A DNA stretch of 36,322 nucleotides from assembly GCA_016777645.1 (NCBI GenBank), contig JADHRC010000003.1:1-36322 (forward strand), read 5' to 3'. The position numbers and the translations under genes were made by a program. Under the pieces are notes generated by a model. The model had not been told where the DNA came from. It saw only the letters and a program-made list of their open reading frames with translations, and ran no database searches. The stretch is from Alphaproteobacteria bacterium. GTDB lineage: Bacteria; Pseudomonadota; Alphaproteobacteria; Puniceispirillales; Marisalimonadaceae. Shown here in pieces: positions 26,598 through 33,884 of the stretch. The number at the start of each line of letters is the position of its first letter. Within the stretch, counting starts at the first letter, position 1.

Positions 26598-27523
26598 TGT
26601 TAGGAAGTACTGCAGATTCTTTATTTTGGATGTTTAGATATATTGAAAGGGCTGAGAATACTCTTTGTTTAATAGAAAGTGGTTTTCAACTTCATCTCAT
26701 TTCTTCAAAAAATTTAAAAAACGAGTGGGATGCAATTCTTAAAACTAGTTCGATTAGGCAATTTTTTGTAAAAAATAATACACAACTTGATAGTCTGACA
26801 ATTATAAACTTTATGTTTAAAGATGAAAAAAACTCTAATAATATTTATCAGTTAATCTCAAAAGCAAGAGAAAACGCAAGAAGATCTAGAGTTGCTATCA
26901 CTCTTGAAGTTTGGGAGTCGGTCAATACTTGCTGGCTTTACTTAAATGAACAGACTAAAAAAAATGTGACTGAGAATAAAGTCCAAACTCTTATAAAAAA
27001 TATTAGAGAAAAAATTGCCCTTATTTATGGTTTTTTACAGAAAACTATGTTGAAAGACGAAATCATGAGTTTTTGTAGTTTAGGAACATATATCGAAAAG
27101 TTTAATAATACGGCAAGAATATTGAATACAAGACAATATTTACTTGTTGAAGAAAAGTTATATGGATTAGAAAATTACAATAATTTTCAATTAGAGATGA
27201 TTTTAAGATCTATTTCATCTTACAGATCCTTTATGTGGAAAAATCAAAATACAATAAACTCTAAAAAAGTATCAAATTTTCTAATATCGGACAAAGATAT
27301 GCCAAGGTCATTAATCTTTTCTATTCAAGAAACTCTAAGATGTATAAAAGTCATACAAAATAGGAATATTTATAAGAGTAAATGCTATAAAACAGCCCAA
27401 CAAATTCAAAAAAAAATAAAATCAAGAAAAATGTTTTCTAATAATTATTCATTTTTAAATGATCTAATAGAATTAAATATGAAATTAGCTAATCAAATAG
27501 AGGAAGAATTTAATTTTCACTAA
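26597..27523 (+). CDS. Alpha-E domain protein (COG2307/DUF403)
   Basis: This is a wholly alpha-helical protein of unknown activity that almost always accompanies the COG2308 ATP-grasp. It has 308 residues and begins at GTG 26597, which overlaps the upstream TAG stop by one base. Family marks are STADSLFWMFRYIERAENT (4-22), ENARRSRVAITLEVWESVN, CSLGTYIEKFNNTARILNTR and FLISDKDMPRSLIFSI. It contains many Glu/Arg pairs on helices. A scaffold or catalytic partner of the ATP-grasp protein is the usual guess; no biochemistry is established that I can name. Confidence 0.9.
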   Translation: MLGSTADSLFWMFRYIERAENTLCLIESGFQLHLISSKNLKNEWDAILKTSSIRQFFVKNNTQLDSLTIINFMFKDEKNSNNIYQLISKARENARRSRVAITLEVWESVNTCWLYLNEQTKKNVTENKVQTLIKNIREKIALIYGFLQKTMLKDEIMSFCSLGTYIEKFNNTARILNTRQYLLVEEKLYGLENYNNFQLEMILRSISSYRSFMWKNQNTINSKKVSNFLISDKDMPRSLIFSIQETLRCIKVIQNRNIYKSKCYKTAQQIQKKIKSRKMFSNNYSFLNDLIELNMKLANQIEEEFNFH

Positions 27524-27528
27524 AAATT

Positions 27529-28338
27529 ATGATTTTAAAAATTCAGCAAAAAATAAATTATGATATTAATGGTACAGTTAATTTTGGCTATAATAAGTTA
27601 ATACTAACTCCACAGAATGACTACAATCAAATAATTAAATTTTGGGATATTAGTATTGAAGGAGGTAAGAAAGAACTTAGTTCATCTGATCATTTTGGTA
27701 ACTTGGTAGATTTAGTAAGCATAGAAAGCAATTCCACAAAAATTAAATATGATATTGTTGGAGAGATTGAAACCAAAAATACAAGCGGAATTACTAAAAC
27801 TTCTAAACAGGACTTACCACTTTGGTGTTATACTTCTGATACTAAACTTACGAAGCCAGGCAATCATATATTAAACTTTTATAAAAAAAATCCTATAGAT
27901 TTCAGTAATATAATTAAAAGTCTTCATGCCCTATCTAATAAGATTAGATCAAGTATAAAATATAAAAGTGGAACAACTGATTATAAAACCAACGCTGAAG
28001 AGGCATTCATGAATAAAGTAGGCGTTTGTCAAGATCACACTCATATATTTTTATCTATCCTGCGATTAAACAACTTACCATGCAAGTATGTGAGTGGTTT
28101 TTTTCTACCAAAAAATAAAAATCAAAATCTTGCTATGCACGCCTGGGCTGAGGTTTTTGTTGAAGATTTAGGATGGATAGGTTTTGATATATCCAACGGT
28201 GTTTCCCCGGATGATAGTTACGTAGTTATAGCAAAAGGTTTTGATTATAATAACATTGCACCAGTTAGAGGTGTTATTAATGGTGTATTTGTTGAAAATC
28301 AAAATTTAGAATTAAGTATTGAAAAATTGGATCAATAA
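27529..28338 (+). CDS. Transglutaminase-like cysteine protease family protein (COG1305)
   Basis: The 269-residue protein has an N-terminal beta-rich domain (about 1-120) followed by a transglutaminase core. The catalytic triad is intact: Cys167 in GVCQDHTH, His204 in MHAWAEVF and Asp220 in WIGFDISNG. Such proteins hydrolyse or transfer peptide or isopeptide bonds. In this context it may cleave or transfer the product of the ATP-grasp enzyme. No signal peptide is seen, so the protein is probably cytoplasmic. It starts 5 bases after the alpha-E stop and ends 12 bases before the Anbu gene. Confidence 0.9.
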   Translation: MILKIQQKINYDINGTVNFGYNKLILTPQNDYNQIIKFWDISIEGGKKELSSSDHFGNLVDLVSIESNSTKIKYDIVGEIETKNTSGITKTSKQDLPLWCYTSDTKLTKPGNHILNFYKKNPIDFSNIIKSLHALSNKIRSSIKYKSGTTDYKTNAEEAFMNKVGVCQDHTHIFLSILRLNNLPCKYVSGFFLPKNKNQNLAMHAWAEVFVEDLGWIGFDISNGVSPDDSYVVIAKGFDYNNIAPVRGVINGVFVENQNLELSIEKLDQ

Positions 28339-28350
28339 GTTGGACAAAAA

Positions 28351-29082
28351 ATGACTTACTGTGTTGGATTAAAATTAAATCGTGGCTTAGTGTTCATATC
28401 AGATACCTTAACTAATGCTGGTATTGACAATATAAATACTAATAAAAAAATGTTTAATTGGCACAAAAAGAATGAAAAATGCATTGTCTTACTTACATCT
28501 GGAAATCTAGCTACATCTCAAGCTACTATAAATCTAATAAATGAAGGTATTGAAGACTTTGAAAATAATGAAAATAACATTCTAAAAGCAAATTCAATGT
28601 TTCAAGTGGCAAGAATTATAGGAAAAATTTTAAGAAATATTGCAAGTGAATACGCATCTGATGGACAAGCTGGTGAAAATCCTTATTCATCTACGTTTAT
28701 ACTTGGCGGGCAATTTAAGGGACAAAGCCATAAGTTGTTTTTAATTTATCCAGAGGGTAATTTTATTGAAGCATCAGAAGATCAACCTTTTTTTCAAATT
28801 GGCGAGACTAAATATGGAAAACCTATTTTAGTACGAGCATTGGAACAAGATGCAACTTTTGGAGATTCCATAAAACTTTTATTGGTATCTTTTGATAGTA
28901 CTATGAAAGCTAATGTTTCTGTTGGAATGCCAATAGATATTTGCACTATTAAAAAAGACCAATATAGAGTTAACAAACAAATTAGAATAGAAAAGAATGA
29001 CCCATATTTTCAGGAAATTTCTAACGGTTGGGGGGAGTCTCTCAAAAAAAGTATTAAAGAACTTCCATCATTTAATTTTTAG
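28351..29082 (+). CDS. Anbu-type proteasome-like peptidase (COG3484)
   Basis: Anbu is the ancestral-beta-subunit Ntn-hydrolase related to HslV and proteasome beta chains. The 243-residue protein starts MTYCVGLKLNRGLVFISDTL, so removal of Met1 exposes a catalytic-type Thr2; Asp18 and Lys33 sit where the HslV/proteasome Asp17 and Lys33 lie. The motif SDTLTNAGIDNI, where close relatives have SDSRTNAG, is diagnostic for Anbu. No ATPase unfoldase is encoded nearby, in line with Anbu being an ATPase-independent, unusual assembly. It is the last gene of the ATP-grasp/alpha-E/transglutaminase/Anbu operon and likely acts on the same substrate. The biological substrate is unknown. Confidence 0.92.
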   Translation: MTYCVGLKLNRGLVFISDTLTNAGIDNINTNKKMFNWHKKNEKCIVLLTSGNLATSQATINLINEGIEDFENNENNILKANSMFQVARIIGKILRNIASEYASDGQAGENPYSSTFILGGQFKGQSHKLFLIYPEGNFIEASEDQPFFQIGETKYGKPILVRALEQDATFGDSIKLLLVSFDSTMKANVSVGMPIDICTIKKDQYRVNKQIRIEKNDPYFQEISNGWGESLKKSIKELPSFNF

Positions 29083-29285
29083 ACATTATCGTAATTTAAT
29101 TTTTACTTTTAATGTTTCATTCTAGAGTTTTGTCAACGACACTTTTACCTCCAATATTTATTGTTTGAGGATTAATTTCCATAAATTAATTAATTGTATA
29201 ATGCATATTCTCGTAGGAATTTGTCACCAAAATGTCGCCGTAGACAAATATAACTGAAAAAAATCAATAAAATCAATGGGTAAAA
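29083..29285. other. Gene-free right flank of the outer island segment
   Basis: These 203 bases lie between the Anbu stop and the second tRNA-Glu fragment. A 21-codon minus-strand ORF (29182-29117) is present but too short to claim. If an integrase once sat next to this tRNA-proximal end it has been deleted. The repeats at 29209-29239 are listed separately. Confidence 0.5.
29209..29239. repeat. GTCACC/GTCGCC pair and inverted tRNA-end-like sequence
   Basis: GTCACC at 29223-29228 and GTCGCC at 29234-29239 are 11 bp apart, mirroring 23198-23215 (16 of 18 bases identical). Directly before them, TCTCGTAGG at 29209-29217 is an exact 9-bp inverted match to the tRNA-Glu 3' arm and continues, after a short insertion, to CACCA. 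A similar TTCTCGTA element precedes a GTCACC at 23229-23254. These look like recombinase binding sites. Confidence 0.5.
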
Positions 29286-29329
29286 TGGTGATCCCTACGA
29301 GATTCGAACTCGTATTGCCGCCGTGAAAG
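29286..29329 (-). repeat. tRNA-Glu 3'-half duplicate (inner att-like site)
   Basis: This 44-bp stretch is identical to 30549-30592, covering the tRNA from the anticodon loop through the T-arm, acceptor strand and CCA, in the same orientation. The match stops sharply in the anticodon loop, a typical crossover point for tyrosine recombinases. The 5' half is absent and the following bases cannot form a D-arm or acceptor strand, so it is not a functional tRNA. Confidence 0.85.
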
Positions 29330-29453
29330 TCCGTAAAAATACGGTTTATACGACCCATGAATGGCGGAATAAAGCCATATAGGGGAAAGTGATTCCATGT
29401 GTTCCCACATGGAACCTGGAACAAATCTGGAACAGATTGTATTCAAAATAATT
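29330..29453. repeat. Palindrome and TGGAAC repeats beside the inner att-like site
   Basis: A 9-bp-arm inverted repeat, TTCCATGTG (29393-29401) with CACATGGAA (29406-29414), has a 4-base spacer. TGGAAC recurs at 29410-29415, 29417-29422 and 29428-29433. A smaller hairpin, CCGTA-AAAA-TACGG, lies at 29331-29344. The area is visibly richer in G and C than its surroundings. These could be arm-type integrase sites left from the inserted element. No gene is seen. Confidence 0.5.
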
Positions 29454-30248
29454 CTAAGTTTTTTGTATTAAAGAATTTTGAAGCATAACCCCAACTACAA
29501 GCATTTTTGGAATAACAACTGTAACTAGGTTGTGGATAGGAATATTAATATCAACTTTATTATTAGGATTTGTTTTGATATTGATGTCATTCAGCAAAGG
29601 TTCAATCATAATTTCAGTTCTTTTATTTAAAAATGATATGTTATTTTTAAACAAGCTTTTATCTAAACCAGAAAACATTCCCCATATCAAAGACAAAAAA
29701 GAAGGCCACCTTGATAGTTCAACATATAGACCAGGCGGAAATGGAATATATTCATTAGTATTTATAAACATTTCTGATAGAGAATTGATAGATGCAAAGG
29801 TTTCTTTACTAATTAAGTGAGAAACATCATTTTGTGTTATTTTGCTTTCAAGCAAAATATTATCTTTTAAAAAAATATTTTGGTCATAAGCTTTTAGAAA
29901 AGATGACAAACCAATAAGGTTTTTTGAATTTCCAGTATTATATTTTTCAATAATTTTAATAATCTCTATTTTTTCTTCTTTTTTTATACCTATGGATTTA
30001 AGAATGTGATCTGGAATTTTAGGTAATTTCTGAATTTGAATGCTATCTATTATTTGAGGTTGCACTTTTTCAAGTTTACCAGACATATATAATGTTTTTG
30101 AAGAATCCCAAACCCATTCTAAGCTTCCATCAATAGTTGCAAGATACCGCCATATTGTATTAACCACTTTAAGATTTAATGATTTTCTTAAATCAGAGTA
30201 AATCAAGGCTATATTGCCCTGAGCATCTTCTTCTTTGATTTCATACAT
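29454..30248 (-). CDS. DehI-family (group I 2-haloacid dehalogenase-like) protein
   Basis: The 264-residue protein looks like a tandem repeat of two helical halves, as in DehI. The first half has NIALIYSDLRKSL and then VVNTIWRYLATIDGSLEWVW (29-48); the second has FPPGLYVELSRWPSFLSLIW and GMFSGL. Group I dehalogenases hydrolyse both enantiomers of 2-haloacids with inversion at a halogen-bearing carbon. Many proteins of this family have no tested activity, and I cannot confirm the catalytic Asp/Asn positions by eye. It is the single cargo gene between two tRNA-Glu copies. Marine halogenated acids would be a plausible substrate, but that is speculation. Confidence 0.55.
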   Translation of the reverse strand: MYEIKEEDAQGNIALIYSDLRKSLNLKVVNTIWRYLATIDGSLEWVWDSSKTLYMSGKLEKVQPQIIDSIQIQKLPKIPDHILKSIGIKKEEKIEIIKIIEKYNTGNSKNLIGLSSFLKAYDQNIFLKDNILLESKITQNDVSHLISKETFASINSLSEMFINTNEYIPFPPGLYVELSRWPSFLSLIWGMFSGLDKSLFKNNISFLNKRTEIMIEPLLNDINIKTNPNNKVDINIPIHNLVTVVIPKMLVVGVMLQNSLIQKT

Positions 30249-30548
30249 TAATACAAATCCTAAATATTTCTTAAAACATTTTAAGTATCTAGACTTTTTC
30301 TATATCAGTAAAGAAAAGAGATACAAAAATAGCTTTTGATAGCTAAAGTGTTTCCCCCTAGTTATTGCCGTCATAAAATGCCCTAAAATTCTAATTCTAT
30401 GCCCTATAATTAGCGTAAAAAGGTATATTAAAAAAAGTAGTTTCTTTATAACCAAATAAACCTTTAACAAAGGCTAAAATAAAATAGCAAAAAAAGATGC
30501 AAAAATCTCTTGTAGGTAATTGATATATATATATATAGGAAAATTAAG
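30249..30548. other. Gene-free stretch between DehI-like gene and tRNA-Glu, with a short tandem repeat
   Basis: In these 300 bases no gene is visible on either strand. ATGCCCTAAAATT starting at 30378 and ATGCCCTATAATT starting at 30399 are 12 of 13 identical and 21 bp apart, two helical turns. A (TA)n run lies near 30522-30537. TCTCTTGTAGGTAATT near 30510 loosely recalls the TCTCGTAGGAATTT element at 29209. It may hold the promoter of the DehI-like gene and old recombination sites. Confidence 0.4.
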
Positions 30549-30623
30549 TGGTGATCCCTACGAGATTCGAACTCGTATTGCCGCCGTGAAAGGGCGGTGT
30601 CCTAACCATTAGACGAAGGGACC
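30549..30623 (-). tRNA. tRNA-Glu (UUC)
   Basis: The 75-nt gene is read on the minus strand with encoded CCA. The acceptor stem GGTCCCT pairs with AGGGATC (one G-U), the D-arm contains TCTAATGGTTAGGA, the anticodon loop CTTTCAC gives anticodon TTC, and the T-arm has GTTCGAATC. It follows recJ by 36 bases on the same strand. Its 3' half is duplicated at 29286-29329 and, partly, at 23069-23091, marking it as an integration target. Confidence 0.97.
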
Positions 30624-30659
30624 ACTGGATTAAGTTATTAACTATAATTTTATTAAAAA

Positions 30660-32465
30660 TCAAGTAACATCTGAATAAATAATATCATCTAACATTAATT
30701 CCACAGAATTACTATTGTTCCATGTATCTATAGATAAGCTACCTAAGAAATTGAAAACTTTATTTTCGTAGTCATTAAACACTATATTTAAAGAACTATT
30801 TAGAAGATTAAATTTTTTAACTTTTAGTTTTTTTGATGATCCGTCATTTATATAAAAAGAAGCATGCTCATTATTAATACCAAACCTTCTGAACGATGAA
30901 ATCTTACCATTAGGTATAATAAATTTAGGTTCTTCCATTTCCGAGCCCCAAGGGCCTAATGTTTGAAGCCAATTTGCTAATTCATAAGTGCAAGCTGAAA
31001 TTGGTATAACCGAAGTAGCAATATAAGAAATTCTAGGAATACCAAAGTTCAAAATTTCATTTACTTTTTGATTTATATAATCATTAAAACTACCAATCTC
31101 TGATTTTTTAATTGTAAAGCCCGCAGCCATGTCATGCCCTCCACCAGAACTAATTAGCTTTTGATTAAAGGCTTCTAAAATTATTTTTCCAAGAGGCACT
31201 CCAAAAATAGACCTTCCTGATCCCTTTCCTATCCCACTTCTATTAAGAGATATTATACATACTGGTCTGTTGTATAATTCTTTCATTCTTCCTGCTACTA
31301 TTCCAGTAACACCTTCGTGAAAATCATCTCCACTTACAATAATAGCACTAGGAAGTTCCTTAGAAGTTTTTATAATTTTTTCTATTTTTCCTATAACTTT
31401 TTTTTCTAGTTCAGCAGTTAAAATTCTCCTTTTTTTATTCAAATCATCTAATTTAGTGGCAAGTTCAAAAGCCTTATATTCATTTTTTTCTTTTAATAGA
31501 CTTACACCTAAGTTACTGTTTCCTATCCTGCCCCCAGCATTAATTCTTGGTCCTAAAGAAAATCCTAATGATTGGGTGTTAGGCTTAGTATTTAATTTAC
31601 TAATATCCGATAAAGCCTTAAGTCCTGGGTTACCTCTTTGCGTCATTATTGATAAGCCCTGTTTAACAAAAGCTCTGTTTAAACCTTTTAGAGGGACCAC
31701 ATCGCATACGGTTCCAAGTGCAACAAGATCTAAAAATTGCATTAGGTTTGGTTCTCTTTTTTTTAAAAAAAAACCTTTGTTTCTTAATTCTCTGTTCAAT
31801 CCGATTAAAAAAATAAAAACCACACCAGCTGCGCATAAATCTTCAAAACCTTCTTTCGTGTCACTTCTTTTGGGGTTAATAATTGCATATGCAGGTGGTA
31901 AAGTTATATCAGGGATGTGGTGATCTATTACTATGAGATCAAGTTTTATATTAGACATTGCTTTTAATGGCTCGAAGGATGAAATACCACAGTCAACAGT
32001 AATAATTAACTCCGTCCCTTTTTTGTAAAGAGATTTTAATGCTTCCTCATTTGGTCCATACCCTTCTAAAAATCTATCTGGAATATGTATAAAAGTTTTA
32101 CAACCACACTGCTCAAGAAAACTAGAAATCATTGCTGCAGAAGTAGCCCCATCAACGTCATAATCGCCCAATATACCTACAGGTCTTGAATTTATTATTT
32201 CATCAGCTAATCTTTTTACTCCTTTTTCTAAATCTTTGAAAAGGAACGGTTCAGGTAATAAGTTTTTAAGTTTTGGTGAAAAAAAATTTTCAAAATCACT
32301 CAAATTAATCCCTTTAAACATTAAATAAGGAGATATGAATTCAGGTATTTGATATCTTTGATGTAAATAATCAGAAAATCTTTTAGTAAATTCATCCGAA
32401 TAAATTAGATTCCAATCCGCATTATTAAATGAAGGTTTTATATTAAACAGTTTTGTTCTAGGCAA
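30660..32465 (-). CDS. recJ: Single-stranded-DNA-specific 5'-3' exonuclease RecJ
   Basis: RecJ degrades single-stranded DNA 5' to 3' in recombination and mismatch repair. The 601-residue protein has the DHH-phosphoesterase motifs DYDVDG (101-106), VDCG (157-160) and DHH (181-183), then LGPRINAGGRIGNS and the DHHA1 motif SSGGGHDMAAGF. The C-terminal OB-fold is present. The start is a TTG at 32465; no in-frame ATG lies between it and the hom stop, and the N-terminal segment matches the family from there. It follows hom by 22 bases on the same strand. Confidence 0.95.
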   Translation of the reverse strand: MPRTKLFNIKPSFNNADWNLIYSDEFTKRFSDYLHQRYQIPEFISPYLMFKGINLSDFENFFSPKLKNLLPEPFLFKDLEKGVKRLADEIINSRPVGILGDYDVDGATSAAMISSFLEQCGCKTFIHIPDRFLEGYGPNEEALKSLYKKGTELIITVDCGISSFEPLKAMSNIKLDLIVIDHHIPDITLPPAYAIINPKRSDTKEGFEDLCAAGVVFIFLIGLNRELRNKGFFLKKREPNLMQFLDLVALGTVCDVVPLKGLNRAFVKQGLSIMTQRGNPGLKALSDISKLNTKPNTQSLGFSLGPRINAGGRIGNSNLGVSLLKEKNEYKAFELATKLDDLNKKRRILTAELEKKVIGKIEKIIKTSKELPSAIIVSGDDFHEGVTGIVAGRMKELYNRPVCIISLNRSGIGKGSGRSIFGVPLGKIILEAFNQKLISSGGGHDMAAGFTIKKSEIGSFNDYINQKVNEILNFGIPRISYIATSVIPISACTYELANWLQTLGPWGSEMEEPKFIIPNGKISSFRRFGINNEHASFYINDGSSKKLKVKKFNLLNSSLNIVFNDYENKVFNFLGSLSIDTWNNSNSVELMLDDIIYSDVT

Positions 32466-32487
32466 TTTAAAGTCTATGTTACAAAAA

Positions 32488-33783
32488 TTAAGAATAAATA
32501 CTTAAGCAAACAGGTTCATTTATAACGCCATCTAAATCTTGAATTTCAATTAAAGCTTGATTTAAAATATTGTTATCGGCCTCATGCGTAATAATAATTA
32601 AATCAGCAGTTTTATCCCTTTGATTAGCCTTTTGAATGAAACTTTCAATAGATAAATTGTACAATTTAAATATAGAGGTTAAATCTGAGAGCACACCAGA
32701 TTTATCTACAACATTAAGTCTAAGATAAAACTTAAATTTTTCTTTGTAAATACTTGTATTAAAATTGTTTTCAATCTCTGATGAAGTTCTACCAAAAGGG
32801 TATAAATTGGTCTTGTTTGCACAATCAATTATATCAGCAAGAACAGCCGAAGCTGTAGGCTCGCCTCCGGCACCAGGGCCTGTAATCATAACTGATCCAG
32901 CTAAATTAGATTTAACCTGAACAGCATTTGTTACCCCAGAAACACTTGCAAGCCCATAATCCTTTGGTATGAGCCATGGCTCAACTGAGCAAAACAATTC
33001 ATCTATACCATCTCTATTTTTTAGTAACTGGGAATTACCCAATAATTTAATTTTAAAACCAAGTTGATCACAATTTGTTATGTCAGTTAAAGTAATATTT
33101 CTAATACCTTTAATAGAAAGATCTTTTATATTCGGCATTTTACCATAAGCAAGGCCAGATAATATAATAATTTTATGAGCAGCATCAATTCCGTCAATAT
33201 CAAATGAGGGATCCGCTTCTGCATATCCCTTTGCTTGCGCCTCTTCTAAAATCTCATGAAAATCTTTTTTTTCTTTTTCCATCTCATATAAGATGTAATT
33301 ACAAGTCCCGTTTAATATACCTGTAAGCTTGTTAATTTTATTTACAATTAAACCCTCTCTAATGAGTTTCAAAATAGGAATACCGCCGGCTACTGATGCC
33401 TCAAAAGAGAAAAATAAATTATTCTTTTCAGCTAAGACTGCTAATTCTTTTCCATATTTAGCTATCAACGCCTTATTAGCTGTTATTACACCCTTATTGT
33501 TTTCCAAGGCTTTATAACATAATTCCTTTGCAACCCCTTCATCACCTCCTATCAACTCAACGATAACATCAATTTCTGGAACAACAACCATATCTAGAGG
33601 GTTATCAAAAAATTTAATATTTTCTAAGTTAACTTTTCTAGACTTGTTTTTTGATTTTGCTGAGACCGCAATTATCTCAATATGGAAAAGATCTTTTTGA
33701 ACGTTCAAACCATTTAGTATCTGGTAAGCCACCTCTTGTCCAACGTTTCCTAATCCTGCAATTCCTATTTTAATTGAGTTCAT
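32488..33783 (-). CDS. hom: Homoserine dehydrogenase
   Basis: The enzyme reduces aspartate semialdehyde to homoserine for threonine, methionine and isoleucine synthesis. The 431 residues comprise an N-terminal Rossmann domain with GLGNVG at 10-15, TANKALIAKYG with catalytic-region lysines 104 and 109, and the substrate domain with GILNGTCNYILYEME and KGYAEADPSFDIDGIDAAHK. A C-terminal ACT domain (from about 350, RLNVVDKSGVLSDLTSIFK) allows allosteric feedback, usually by threonine. Shine-Dalgarno AAGGA precedes the ATG at 33783. It is separated from rpsI by a terminator. Confidence 0.95.
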   Translation of the reverse strand: MNSIKIGIAGLGNVGQEVAYQILNGLNVQKDLFHIEIIAVSAKSKNKSRKVNLENIKFFDNPLDMVVVPEIDVIVELIGGDEGVAKELCYKALENNKGVITANKALIAKYGKELAVLAEKNNLFFSFEASVAGGIPILKLIREGLIVNKINKLTGILNGTCNYILYEMEKEKKDFHEILEEAQAKGYAEADPSFDIDGIDAAHKIIILSGLAYGKMPNIKDLSIKGIRNITLTDITNCDQLGFKIKLLGNSQLLKNRDGIDELFCSVEPWLIPKDYGLASVSGVTNAVQVKSNLAGSVMITGPGAGGEPTASAVLADIIDCANKTNLYPFGRTSSEIENNFNTSIYKEKFKFYLRLNVVDKSGVLSDLTSIFKLYNLSIESFIQKANQRDKTADLIIITHEADNNILNQALIEIQDLDGVINEPVCLSIYS

Positions 33784-33833
33784 TATTTAATCCTTTTAAA
33801 ATGAATAAGATAGTTATAGGACAAAAAAATAAT

Positions 33834-33862
33834 AAAAAAAAGGCGTGCAAAGCACACCCTTT
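33834..33862 (-). terminator. Rho-independent terminator of rplM-rpsI
   Basis: Reading the minus strand from 33862, AAAGGGTGTGC, a TTT loop and GCACGCCTTT form a hairpin (AAAGG/CCTTT and GTGC/GCAC with a U-G pair and one bulge) that runs directly into eight T residues. It is 23 bases after the rpsI stop and is the clearest intrinsic terminator in the window. Confidence 0.8.
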
Positions 33863-33884
33863 AAAAATTTTAAATTTTTTATTA

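Larger units (their letters stand above)
23069..29329. mobile_element. Putative older tRNA-Glu genomic island (outer layer)
   Basis: The segment is bounded by direct repeats of the tRNA-Glu 3' end: 23 bp exact at 23069-23091 and 44 bp at 29286-29329. Just inside each boundary lies a pair of 11-bp-spaced GTCACC-type repeats. Cargo is a Kef-type antiporter and the ATP-grasp/alpha-E/transglutaminase/Anbu operon. No integrase or other mobility gene is present, so it would be an immobilised relic. The repeats are observed directly; the island interpretation is inference. Confidence 0.5.
29286..30592. mobile_element. Putative younger tRNA-Glu insertion (inner layer)
   Basis: This 1.3-kb segment is bounded by a 44-bp perfect direct repeat, 29286-29329 and 30549-30592, the latter being the 3' half of the intact tRNA-Glu. 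Its only gene is the DehI-like ORF. It carries its own repeat set (TGGAAC, 29410-29433), different from the GTCACC set of the outer segment, which suggests a separate integration event. No integrase is present. Confidence 0.5.

Noticed and set aside
29117..29182. 21-codon minus-strand ORF between Anbu and the inner tRNA fragment, possibly an integrase start
   Set aside because: It is too short and shows no integrase motif; there is no continuing frame that would support a degraded recombinase.
29286..29329. A second tRNA-Glu gene
   Set aside because: Only the 3' half from the anticodon loop is present; no 5' acceptor strand or D-arm follows.
29224..29424. 66-codon minus-strand ORF across the inner tRNA fragment
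   Set aside because: Most of it is the translated tRNA duplicate and repeat DNA, not a protein-like sequence.
31456..31923. 155-codon plus-strand ORF inside recJ
   Set aside because: It lies wholly antisense to conserved RecJ motifs and its product has no protein-like features; a shadow of the real gene.
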